In this document: piece by piece, positions 27,353 to 34,940 of the stretch | Layout: every line of letters starts with the position of its first letter | Position numbering within the stretch: position 1 is the first letter of the stretch | NCBI GenBank assembly: GCA_900320585.1 | Contig: ONSV01000019.1 | Span: 1 to 43,954 of the forward strand | Length of the DNA: 43,954 nucleotides | Source: an uncultured Prevotellaceae bacterium | GTDB lineage: Bacteria; Bacteroidota; Bacteroidia; Bacteroidales; Bacteroidaceae | Direction of reading: 5' to 3' | Notes under the pieces: generated by a model | The model's database searches: none | The model's input: the letters and a program-made list of their open reading frames with translations, nothing else | Told to the model about the DNA's origin: nothing | Position numbers and translations under genes: made by a program

Positions 27353-28456
27353 TTACTTCACGTAGACAATGGCCAGGCGGTTGGAGGTAGTGCCCTGCAC
27401 GCCCTTGCCCTCGGCCTCGTCGACAATCACGCCACGGTCTCTCAGGTAGTCGGCCACGGCATCGGCGCGGGCCTGCGACAGGCGCTGGTTGAGTTCGGGA
27501 TTACCCTCTGGCGAAGCCGTTCCCACGATTTGCACATGCGAGCCCGCCTTCACTACGTTGAGCGCGTCCATGGCCTCCTTGGTGAGTACCGACTTGCCCT
27601 GGGCGAATGTCACGAACACGAGGTTCTCCACCTTCACCTCACGGCCGGCCACCGGCACCTCCTTCACCACTTCCTTCACCACTTCCTTCACTACCTCCTT
27701 GGGCTTCTTGGCCAGTTCGGCGCGGAGGCTGTTGATGACACCATTCAGGCGGTCGATTTCGGAGTTGTCGGCCCCGGCAATCTTGAAGTTGTGCGTACCG
27801 TTGGAGTTGCCAAACTTATACACCAGTCCGGCATTGAGCTGCACGGCGGAGTTGTTGACGTTGTAGCGAGGTTGAGCGCCATCATACGAGAGCTTGTAGT
27901 CGGGCTGCACGCCAGGCTGGTTGCAGGTGGAGAGGAACATCCAGGTGAAAGAAGGCTCGATGTAGAACTGCCACTGCTTGTCGCTTCCGAAGTTGAAGGC
28001 GAGGTCGATGCCCGCTTTCGACGTCATCTTGTTGGTAGGCTCATAGATGTCGTGGTTGGAGCGGAACAGGTGTCCCCATCCCAGTCCGTAGAGTCCGATG
28101 ACCTCGAAGCAGCGTGGCTGTCCCTTGTATCCGCCAAACCAATTGGTGAAGTTCAGCGTACCCAGCAGCGACACGTTGGTGGCGCGGATGGCAGTGCCAG
28201 TGGAGATGAACGGCTTGTTCGACAGGTAGGCCGTTCCTTCGACAGCCAGACCGAACACCGGCGTGAACCATCTTCCGATACGCAACCCGAAATTGGGGTC
28301 AAGGTTCTTGGCCCATTTCACGCCCGTGGCCTTGACGGCCACGCCACCATTGATGCCCACATAGATATTATCATAATTCTTGCTCTCCTCCACGGTCTGA
28401 GCCGATGCCGAGAATGTCATGAGAGCGGCGGCAAACAACAAAATAAACTTTTTCAT
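27353..28456 (-). CDS. OmpA-family outer-membrane protein (second paralogue)
   Basis: A 367-residue protein with signal peptide (KKFILLFAAALMTFSASAQ). It has an N-terminal beta-barrel-like region of about 220 residues and a short heptad stretch (SEIDRLNGVINSLRAELAKK). A charged spacer repeats K-E-V-V four times (EVVKEVVKEVVKEVPV, about 253-268). The C-terminal OmpA-like domain carries GTASPEGNPELNQRLSQARADAVADYL. The spacer probably spans the periplasm to let the C-domain reach peptidoglycan. It shares its architecture with the gene at 10849 but little sequence. It is divergent from cobU across a 217-base gap; a 7-bp hairpin (GTGGGGC 28474-28480 with GCCCCAC 28506-28512) lies in its leader. 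Confidence 0.88.
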   Translation of the reverse strand: MKKFILLFAAALMTFSASAQTVEESKNYDNIYVGINGGVAVKATGVKWAKNLDPNFGLRIGRWFTPVFGLAVEGTAYLSNKPFISTGTAIRATNVSLLGTLNFTNWFGGYKGQPRCFEVIGLYGLGWGHLFRSNHDIYEPTNKMTSKAGIDLAFNFGSDKQWQFYIEPSFTWMFLSTCNQPGVQPDYKLSYDGAQPRYNVNNSAVQLNAGLVYKFGNSNGTHNFKIAGADNSEIDRLNGVINSLRAELAKKPKEVVKEVVKEVVKEVPVAGREVKVENLVFVTFAQGKSVLTKEAMDALNVVKAGSHVQIVGTASPEGNPELNQRLSQARADAVADYLRDRGVIVDEAEGKGVQGTTSNRLAIVYVK

Positions 28457-28661
28457 TTTCGTTTAAAAATTTGGTGGGGCCATTTTGGCAGGCAAGTAGC
28501 GCAATGCCCCACATCAGTTGAATATATAGTTGGTGCAAATTAAGAAAAATTTCTTGAAGAAAGCAAACTTTAAGTCCTAAAAATCATTATAAAAATCACG
28601 TTTTATGCTATTTGGCCCACATAAAGTGGTTGCCTACTCCTTTTATTTCAAAAATAATGTG

Positions 28662-28669
28662 TAAGTTTG
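28662..28669 (+). promoter_or_regulatory. -7 box directly against the cobU start codon
   Basis: TAAGTTTG fits TAnnTTTG and ends four bases before the cobU ATG, so transcription should begin at or within a base or two of the start codon, giving a leaderless mRNA. No TTG is found 17-22 bases upstream. No B12 box (GCCACTG) or cobalamin riboswitch fold is visible in the gap 28457-28673. Confidence 0.5.
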
Positions 28670-28673
28670 CAGC

Positions 28674-29201
28674 ATGAGCGAAATCATTTTGATTACAGGA
28701 GGCCAGCGGTCGGGCAAGAGCAGCTATGCCGAGCAACTGGCCCTGAGCCTGAGCGAGCACCCCGTATACATGGCCACGGCGAGAGTGTGGGACGAGGAGT
28801 TCAAGATGCGCATCAAGCGCCACCAGGACCGTCGCGGACCTTGTTGGACCAACATCGAGGAGGAGCGCTACCTGAGCCACCACGACATCAACAACAGGGT
28901 GGTGCTTATCGATTGCGTGACCCTATGGCTCACCAACATCTTCTTTGCCGCCCGCGACCGCGAGGCCAGTGTCGACGAGCTGCTCAAGGAAGCCAAGGGC
29001 GAGTTCGACCTCTTCACCCGCCAGGACGCCACCTTCATCTTCGTCACCAACGAGATTGGCAGTGGGGGCGTGAGCGACAACCCGCTACAGCGCCGCTTCA
29101 CCGACCTGGAGGGATGGATGAACCAGTATATCGCCTCGCGCGCCGACACCGTCATCCTGATGGTGAGCGGCATTCCCGTCACCATAAAACCACATCAATG
29201 A
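28674..29201 (+). CDS. cobU: Adenosylcobinamide kinase / adenosylcobinamide-phosphate guanylyltransferase
   Basis: A 175-residue bifunctional enzyme that phosphorylates adenosylcobinamide and then transfers GMP to make AdoCbi-GDP. The P-loop is ITGGQRSGKSSYAEQLA. The guanylylated-His region is in MRIKRHQDRRG, and the second conserved block is VTNEIGSGGVSDNPLQRRFTD (canonical NEVGxGIVP). The length fits the family. It begins the cobU-cobT-cobS-cobC group; its stop overlaps the cobT start as ATGA. The -7 box placement suggests no 5' leader. Confidence 0.93.
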   Translation: MSEIILITGGQRSGKSSYAEQLALSLSEHPVYMATARVWDEEFKMRIKRHQDRRGPCWTNIEEERYLSHHDINNRVVLIDCVTLWLTNIFFAARDREASVDELLKEAKGEFDLFTRQDATFIFVTNEIGSGGVSDNPLQRRFTDLEGWMNQYIASRADTVILMVSGIPVTIKPHQ

Positions 29202-30268
29202 GAACCTTCCACATACCCGTCCCCGACCTGGGGATGAAAGCTGCCATAGAGCAAAAGATCGACAACCTGAACAAGCCGAAAGGCGCGTTGGGCGAATTGG
29301 AGAAGCTGGCCATGCAGGTCTGCCTCATCCAGCACACCCTCTCTCCCACCCTCTCTCATCCCTGCCACCTGCTTCTTGGTGGCGACCATGGCATAGAGCG
29401 CGAGGGAGTGAGCGTGTCGCCCCGCGACGTCACCTGGCAGCAGATGGTGAACTTCACCAAGGGCGGTGGCGGAGTGAACATGTTCTGCCGCCAGCATGGG
29501 TTCCACCTGCGCATCGTCGACACCGGTGTCGACCACGACCTCTCCGCCGTCGACGGCATCATCCACCGCAAGATAGCCCCTGGCACAGCCAACTTCCTGT
29601 ATGGGGCCGCCATGACCGAGGACCAATACTGGCAGGCCATCGACGTCGGTGCCACATTAGTGGACGAGTGCGCCGCCGAGGGCTGCAACATCGTGTGTGT
29701 GGGCGAGATGGGCATCGCCAACACCTCGCCGTCGAGCATCTGGATGAGCATCTTCGGGCATATCCCCCTCGACGAGTGCATCGGTGTGGGAGCGGGCCTC
29801 AACAACGAGGGACTGCTCCACAAGCACGAGGTGCTGCGCACGGCCCTTCAGCGATTCGAGCAGCGCTATCCCGAAGCCATCCAGGCACCCGGCATGCCCT
29901 CCGCGGCCCGTCTTGTCGTGCGCTATTTCGGCGGGTTCGAGATGGTGAGCGCCATCGGCGCCATGTTGCGCGCCGCCGAACTGGGGATGGCAGTGATGGT
30001 CGACGGGTTCATCATGACCGCCTGCATGCTTGCCGCCTCGCGCCTCTATCCCGATGTGCTCCACTACGCCATCTTCGGACACTGTGGCGACGAGAGCGGT
30101 CACCGCCGCATGCTCAACCTGATGGATGCCCGTCCGCTGCTACAACTGGGCCTGCGGCTGGGCGAGGGCACCGGAGCCCTCTGTGCCTACCCCATTATAG
30201 AGAGTGCCGTGAGAATGATCAACGAAATGAACAATTTTGACAATGCGCATATTACGAAGTACTTCTAA
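29198..30268 (+). CDS. cobT: Nicotinate-nucleotide--dimethylbenzimidazole phosphoribosyltransferase
   Basis: A 356-residue CobT, which makes alpha-ribazole phosphate, the lower-ligand precursor of cobalamin. Key stretches are KPKGALGELEKLA, GGDHGIEREGVSVSP (canonical AGDHGV..EGVS), GGGGVNMFCRQ, GEMGIANTS and the C-terminal GEGTGALCAYPIIESA with the catalytic Glu. The frame is open well upstream, but sequence before MRTFHIPVPDLG is the shadow of cobU; the chosen start gives an ATGA overlap. The next gene begins 26 bases inside its 3' end. Confidence 0.94.
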   Translation: MRTFHIPVPDLGMKAAIEQKIDNLNKPKGALGELEKLAMQVCLIQHTLSPTLSHPCHLLLGGDHGIEREGVSVSPRDVTWQQMVNFTKGGGGVNMFCRQHGFHLRIVDTGVDHDLSAVDGIIHRKIAPGTANFLYGAAMTEDQYWQAIDVGATLVDECAAEGCNIVCVGEMGIANTSPSSIWMSIFGHIPLDECIGVGAGLNNEGLLHKHEVLRTALQRFEQRYPEAIQAPGMPSAARLVVRYFGGFEMVSAIGAMLRAAELGMAVMVDGFIMTACMLAASRLYPDVLHYAIFGHCGDESGHRRMLNLMDARPLLQLGLRLGEGTGALCAYPIIESAVRMINEMNNFDNAHITKYF

Positions 30269-31052
30269 GTGGTACCAGCATTTGTGGGCAGCGCTGATTT
30301 TCTTCACCCGGCTGCCCTTCTGGAGAGTCTACCAACCCCCAAAGGAGAGTTATCGTGCCGTGGTGGAATTCTGGCCCCTGACAGGCTGGCTCACCGGTGG
30401 TGTGATGGCGGCCATCCTCTATTTCGGTTCCGCCATCTTCCCCTATGCCCTCGTGGTGGCACTCGCCATCGTGACACGGCTGCTCATCACCGGAGCACTG
30501 CACGAAGACGGTCTGGCCGACTTCTGCGACGGTTTCGGCGGAGGCACCGACCGCGAGCGCATCCTTGCCATCATGAAAGACTCGCGCATCGGCACTTATG
30601 GCGTGCTGGGACTGACGTTCTATTTCGTGCTGCTCTTCCTCGCGCTCTACCATCTGCCTCCCGCCACGGCAGCCCTCACCGTGCTCGCCGCCGACCCCTT
30701 TTCGAAGATGCTGGCCGGCCAGGTAGTGCAGATGATGCCCTATGCGCGCACCGAGGCAGAGGCGAAGAACAAGGTGGTATACCGGAAAGTGAGCGTCGCG
30801 GGCAGCATCGCACTGGCTTTCCAGGGACTGCTTCCCATCCTGCCATTGCTCTTTTTTACCGATGTCCTCTCCGCACAATGGCATCTCGTGGTGTTCATTC
30901 CCTGCTTGGTGATGTACTTCATCTATCTCAAGATATGGACCAAGCTCCGTGGCTACACCGGCGACTGCTGTGGTGCCATGTTCCTCCTGGTGGAGCTGAG
31001 CGTCTACCTCACCGTCTGTGCCATCGTCTACCGTTCCACCCTTGCCGCCTGA
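30243..31052 (+). CDS. cobS: Adenosylcobinamide-GDP ribazoletransferase (cobalamin synthase)
   Basis: A 269-residue inner-membrane enzyme that joins AdoCbi-GDP and alpha-ribazole (phosphate). The family motif with the Mg-binding acidic residues is HEDGLADFCDGFGGGTDRERIL, followed by MKDSRIGTYGVLGL. Five to six hydrophobic segments follow. The ATG at MRILRSTSKWYQHLWAALIFFTRLP gives the usual N-terminus; a TTG two codons earlier is less likely. It overlaps the end of cobT by 26 bases, so translation is probably coupled. Confidence 0.92.
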   Translation: MRILRSTSKWYQHLWAALIFFTRLPFWRVYQPPKESYRAVVEFWPLTGWLTGGVMAAILYFGSAIFPYALVVALAIVTRLLITGALHEDGLADFCDGFGGGTDRERILAIMKDSRIGTYGVLGLTFYFVLLFLALYHLPPATAALTVLAADPFSKMLAGQVVQMMPYARTEAEAKNKVVYRKVSVAGSIALAFQGLLPILPLLFFTDVLSAQWHLVVFIPCLVMYFIYLKIWTKLRGYTGDCCGAMFLLVELSVYLTVCAIVYRSTLAA

Positions 31053-31076
31053 GGGGGCAAGCCATCAATAAAGCCT

Positions 31077-31604
31077 ATGAGAGTGACCATGATCCGACAC
31101 ACCAGCGTGGCCGTGCCCAAGGGCACCTGCTACGGATGGAGCGACGTGCCCGTGGCCGACACTTTTGAACAGGAGGCCGCTGTGACGCTGAAGGAGTTGG
31201 AAGGAATGGTCTTCGACCAGGTCTACTCCTCGCCACTCACCCGTGCCCGCAAGCTTGCCGCCTACTGCGGCTACCCCTCCCCTATCCTCGACGACCGCCT
31301 GAAGGAGATGAACATGGGCGAGTGGGAGATGCAGCGCTACGACGAGATACGCGACGAGGCCCTGCAGCGGTGGTACGACGACTACATGCACCTGCCCGCC
31401 ACCGGCGGCGAGAGTTTCCCGATGCTGCATGCCCGCGTATCGGCATTTCTCGACGAACTGCGCACCAAGCCTTTCCGCCATGTGGCCATCTTTGCCCATG
31501 GCGGCGTGCTGGTGAGCGCAGGCATCTATGCCGGCCTCTTCGGCGAGGAGAAAGCCTTCTCCCATTCCGTGCCCTATGGGGGGATTCAGGAGATAAGGCT
31601 CTAA
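31077..31604 (+). CDS. cobC: Alpha-ribazole phosphatase-like histidine phosphatase
   Basis: A 175-residue protein of the histidine phosphatase superfamily. The catalytic R-H-T motif is in TMIRHTSVAVPKGTCYG, the second Arg in SSPLTRARKLA, the acid in MNMGEWE and the second His in IFAHGGVL. The G-x-C-Y-G-x-x-D-V-P segment is characteristic of CobC over other members. It would remove the phosphate from alpha-ribazole phosphate or cobalamin phosphate. It follows cobS by 24 bases and closes the cob group. Other B12 genes (cobD, cbiB, cobQ) are not in the window. Confidence 0.87.
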   Translation: MRVTMIRHTSVAVPKGTCYGWSDVPVADTFEQEAAVTLKELEGMVFDQVYSSPLTRARKLAAYCGYPSPILDDRLKEMNMGEWEMQRYDEIRDEALQRWYDDYMHLPATGGESFPMLHARVSAFLDELRTKPFRHVAIFAHGGVLVSAGIYAGLFGEEKAFSHSVPYGGIQEIRL

Positions 31605-31611
31605 GACTAAA

Positions 31612-31690
31612 GCAACAGGCTTCAAGGACTTTAAGAACCTTAAAAGACTTCAAGGAATATAAAGACCTTAAGGACCCTAAGAAAACCTCA
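31612..31690. repeat. Degenerate AAGGAC/TTAAG repeat between cobC and the TonB receptor gene
   Basis: The 93-base gap between two convergent genes is built of short imperfect copies of (C)TTAAGGAC-like words (aaggacttTAAG, aaccTTAAaag, acttcAAGG, aagaccTTAAGGaccc) about 10-11 bases apart. No clear hairpin terminator is seen. It may be a dispersed low-complexity intergenic repeat. Confidence 0.5.
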
Positions 31691-31697
31691 AACCCAA

Positions 31698-34115
31698 TCA
31701 GAACTGTACGGAGAGCGACGCCATCAGCGTTCGCCCACGTTGGAACATCGGAACATACCGGTAGGATGGTCCACAGATATAACTGTCGGTGTCGAAGATA
31801 TTCTCGCAGTCGAGAGAAAACTGGAACAGTTGACGGTAACGATACTTGACGCCAAGGTCAAAAAGCAGTTTGCCGGGCACGAAGAAATCGTCGCTTTCTA
31901 CAGTCGAGTAGTTCAGTTTCCTGCCCAGATACGAAGAATTGCCATATACCTTGATTTCGTGGTTTTTATCCTGAACCAATTTCCATGCGCCACGGAGATG
32001 GAGCGTGAAATGAGGAACGTTACAGGTCATTTTCTCCGACGTGCTATAATAATAATTGTCCGAATTGGTATCATGGCAGAGATAGAGCGACAGATTGGCA
32101 GAGAACCGTTTGTATGCATAACTGGCAGAGCCCTCTATGCCCACATTGGTGAGCCGGCCTGAATTAGACAAGAAATCGCCCGTCCGGTTTTGCCAACACA
32201 AGAGGTTGGAGAATCTATTATAGAAGAGGTTGACCTCATAATTGAGATGCATCGGCGCGATGGTTCCCATGGCCGTGAGTTGCAGGGCAGAAAGATGCTG
32301 GGGGTCTGCGCTGGAATCGTCGATTTTCGTGATATAGCGATAGTAGAATGAGAAATCGGCGAAAGCCTCAGAATAAGACAATTTGAGACTGAAGCGGTCA
32401 TTGGGCACATACATCAGTGCCAGTCGGGGGGAGAAGGTCCTGACCACATCTTCCTTTTGCCGATATTTGAAATCGTAGCGGGCGCCGGCGTTCAGAATGA
32501 GTTGTGGGAGGATATAGTGCTTGTCCTGGATAAAAAAGGAAAGACTGTTCTCTTTGCCGGCATCAACGATTTCCTCATTAAAGGTACTACCATCCGTCAC
32601 GAATCCACCAACCATTCCCCAGAAACCATAGTTTGACGAAAGCGAGAAATGCTCATATTGGGTACCTGCAAGGAGATAGCCTTTCATTTTGGCAAGCCTG
32701 TAGTCGGCACTTGCCCTGAAAGAGCCTCCCATCGTATGCTCCCTGAAACTGTTGAAGCTCCATTTCCCTGTTTCCTCAGTGGTTGTATAATCCTTGATAT
32801 TGCCAGCCTCATCCCAGATAGGAGAGATAATCTTGAGCGAATCATATATCACTTCGTAATTCGTCAACACATACCAGTCGCCATAGACAGAGGCATTCAT
32901 ATAGACCTTGCCCACCTGGCGTGAATAGCCAATTTCAGCATGGGTCGATGACATCAAATTTCCAGGCATGAGATCATTGATGAGATGATATCGGTCACGG
33001 CCATAGCCACCATTGTTATTGGTCAGCGTCATTGCCTTCATTACACTTTTCTTGCTGAGCATCACATCAAAGCCCTTGAACTTGAGCGTCATGCCCACAT
33101 CGTATGAAGGCGTATACTTGTATTTGTCGACATACATTATATCCGGACCCGAGTATACCCACTTGGTGTCGCCTATTTGCTCGACTGGATTGATCAAATG
33201 CCTGAGATAGCCTTCACCATCGCCAAAATGGCGTATCTGTCCATTGGATTTGTAGATCGACCCCCATGCGAATATGTCTGCATCCATGAACTGCGTGCCC
33301 ATCATCAAGTCTGCCTTGTGGGTGCCGAAAGTGCCATATCCATATTTTGCCTTCACCCCATTTGTCGTCCTGCCGCTCTTGGTGATGACATTCACCACTG
33401 CCGACAAGGCCACATTGCCATAAAGGGATGAGGCCGGACCGCGCAGCACCTCGATATGGTCGATTTTCTCCGTACTGACGGAATAGCTTGTGGGACCGCT
33501 GTTGTTGAACCGCGTGTTCAGGCGATGTCCATTCTCCATAATCAGGATGAGCTCCTGTCCGTTGGCGAAAGCGCCATGCATCGACATGTTCATGCCCCCT
33601 TCCAATGCGATGATCTCGGCCATGCCCGGAACGTAGGCGGCAAGAATCTGGCCCAGGTTCTTGTTATAGCCCAGTTGCTCTATCATCTCGGCGGTGATAA
33701 TGGTGATGGGCACAGGTGCCTCGTTCACGCTCTCACTCTGGTTGGATGCCGTGGTGATGGTGGCGGCAACCCCACCTCTGAGCTCATTGATGAGGTCCTG
33801 GAAGCGTGAGGGGTCGTCGGCCGAATTGTAGTAGTTGTTGAGTTTGATCAGCTGTTGAGCATAGTGCCGGGCCTCGTTGTCCCTGTCCTCTCCCAAGTAG
33901 CAGAGGGCCAGGAGCCGGTAGGCGCTCTGCTTGAGGTTGCCCTCGAATTTGGACAGATGACCCTGAAGCAGTTCGATAGCCTGTTCGATGCGCCCAATCT
34001 CATATTCGCTCTCGGCCTGGCTTAAGATTTGCCTGGGGGTATTCTCCTGAGCGTAGGTGCACACCGACAACAAGCAGAATGCTATCAATATGGCCAGGTG
34101 TAGTTTCTTTCTCAT
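31698..34115 (-). CDS. TonB-dependent outer-membrane receptor with N-terminal TPR-like region
   Basis: An 805-residue outer-membrane protein with signal peptide (LHLAILIAFCLLSVCTYAQ). Residues about 28-110 are helical with a TPR-like pattern (SQAESEYEIGRIEQAIELLQGHL; AYRLLALCYLGEDRDNEARHYAQQL), where other receptors carry a carboxypeptidase-like or STN domain. The TonB plug follows (APVPITIITAEMIEQLG, IEVLRGPASSLYGNVALSAVVNVITK). A beta-barrel of about 570 residues ends in SLSVQF with a terminal Phe. The ligand is unknown. GC is about 42-47% in lines sampled, against 60-67% in the neighbouring cob genes, suggesting recent acquisition. Its ATG overlaps the stop of the lipoprotein-HATPase gene (ATGA), so the two are translationally coupled. 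Confidence 0.88.
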   Translation of the reverse strand: MRKKLHLAILIAFCLLSVCTYAQENTPRQILSQAESEYEIGRIEQAIELLQGHLSKFEGNLKQSAYRLLALCYLGEDRDNEARHYAQQLIKLNNYYNSADDPSRFQDLINELRGGVAATITTASNQSESVNEAPVPITIITAEMIEQLGYNKNLGQILAAYVPGMAEIIALEGGMNMSMHGAFANGQELILIMENGHRLNTRFNNSGPTSYSVSTEKIDHIEVLRGPASSLYGNVALSAVVNVITKSGRTTNGVKAKYGYGTFGTHKADLMMGTQFMDADIFAWGSIYKSNGQIRHFGDGEGYLRHLINPVEQIGDTKWVYSGPDIMYVDKYKYTPSYDVGMTLKFKGFDVMLSKKSVMKAMTLTNNNGGYGRDRYHLINDLMPGNLMSSTHAEIGYSRQVGKVYMNASVYGDWYVLTNYEVIYDSLKIISPIWDEAGNIKDYTTTEETGKWSFNSFREHTMGGSFRASADYRLAKMKGYLLAGTQYEHFSLSSNYGFWGMVGGFVTDGSTFNEEIVDAGKENSLSFFIQDKHYILPQLILNAGARYDFKYRQKEDVVRTFSPRLALMYVPNDRFSLKLSYSEAFADFSFYYRYITKIDDSSADPQHLSALQLTAMGTIAPMHLNYEVNLFYNRFSNLLCWQNRTGDFLSNSGRLTNVGIEGSASYAYKRFSANLSLYLCHDTNSDNYYYSTSEKMTCNVPHFTLHLRGAWKLVQDKNHEIKVYGNSSYLGRKLNYSTVESDDFFVPGKLLFDLGVKYRYRQLFQFSLDCENIFDTDSYICGPSYRYVPMFQRGRTLMASLSVQF

Positions 34116-34762
34116 TTCCTGACGGGTATGGTGAATGTAAATGTGGAACCCTCGCCCTCGGTCGATTCAAAGGATACCGTTCCGCCATGCTTTTTTTCGA
34201 TGATGTCGCGCGTGATGCCCAGGCCCAGGCCCGTTCCATGTCCGATGGGTTTGGTGGTGAAGAAGTTCTCGAAGAGCCGCTGTTTCACCTCATCGTTCAT
34301 ACCCTCTCCGTTATCAGTAATGCTGATGATGAGGTTGTTGCCCTCTTGCCTGACGCTGGCCGTCACTTCGGGATGATAGTCCTCGCCTGCCGACTGTTTC
34401 TTTTTCCATACGGTATAGCAGGCATTGTTCATGACGTTGAGCACGGCACGGCTCAGGTCCTGTGGGATGACCATCACCGGGGGGATTCCCTCATCGTATT
34501 GCTCATGTATGCCGATGTTGAAGCCCTTGGAGTTGACGCGCATGGCATGATACGACAGCCACACATACTCCTTGACCAACCTGCACACGTTGGTGGGCAG
34601 GAATTCATCGGCCTTGCCCCTCGACACCAGCAGGATGTCCTGGATGATGGTGATGGGATAGTCGTAAACCACATCCTCCTTCTCTTCGGTTTTCTTTTTC
34701 TTACAAGAAACCACAAGAAGGCAAAGTGCTGTCAACAACAGGCAAATACGCTTTCCATTCAT
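34112..34762 (-). CDS. Lipoprotein-like protein with a lone histidine-kinase ATPase domain
   Basis: A 216-residue protein that starts with a type II signal peptide: basic MNGKR, hydrophobic ICLLLTALCLL, then lipobox V-V-S-C (Cys20) followed by KKKKTEEKED. The rest matches the catalytic end of two-component histidine kinases: a short remnant of the dimerisation helix (IIQDILLVSRG), the N box NVMNNACYTV, G1 DNGEGM, F box FENFFTTK, G2 GHGTGLGLG. The phosphoacceptor H box and any sensor or transmembrane region are absent, so it cannot autophosphorylate like a normal kinase. If exported as a lipoprotein the ATP site would face an ATP-poor compartment; alternatively the hydrophobic segment is a membrane anchor. 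It is the first gene of a two-gene unit with the TonB receptor. Confidence 0.75.
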   Translation of the reverse strand: MNGKRICLLLTALCLLVVSCKKKKTEEKEDVVYDYPITIIQDILLVSRGKADEFLPTNVCRLVKEYVWLSYHAMRVNSKGFNIGIHEQYDEGIPPVMVIPQDLSRAVLNVMNNACYTVWKKKQSAGEDYHPEVTASVRQEGNNLIISITDNGEGMNDEVKQRLFENFFTTKPIGHGTGLGLGITRDIIEKKHGGTVSFESTEGEGSTFTFTIPVRK

Positions 34763-34788
34763 AGGTCAAAAGGTTTTTTTATCAGCGG

Positions 34789-34796
34789 CAAAAGTA
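34789..34796 (-). promoter_or_regulatory. -7 box of the HATPase-TonB receptor unit
   Basis: Minus-strand TACTTTTG fits TAnnTTTG, 27 bases before the ATG. It lies only 12 bases from a divergent box at 34809-34816, so the two promoters overlap and may interfere or share a regulator. Confidence 0.55.
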
Positions 34797-34808
34797 CAAA
34801 AAAAAGTG

Positions 34809-34816
34809 TATTTTTG
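34809..34816 (+). promoter_or_regulatory. -7 box reading towards metK
   Basis: TATTTTTG fits TAnnTTTG. If it drives metK the leader is about 120 bases and no SAM riboswitch fold is apparent in it. A 28-codon ORF (34844-34930, MIATTEKNAKPISNLPLVFR...) lies in that leader at normal gene-start distance from the box. Confidence 0.5.
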
Positions 34817-34940
34817 CCGCCGGAATTCGTGGACAGATTTGTAATGATTGCAACCACAGAAAAAAATGCTAAACCCATTTCCAATCTCCCCCTCGTTTTC
34901 CGTGTAATTTATTTATTATTAATAACTTAAAACGTTAGTT

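Noticed and set aside
28457-28673. Cobalamin riboswitch upstream of cobU
   Set aside because: No B12 box; the only stem (28474-28512) lies in the leader of the divergent OmpA gene.
34817-34940. SAM riboswitch in the metK leader
   Set aside because: No stem set resembling SAM-I, SAM-II or SAM-III can be drawn; the leader is mostly AT-rich single strand.
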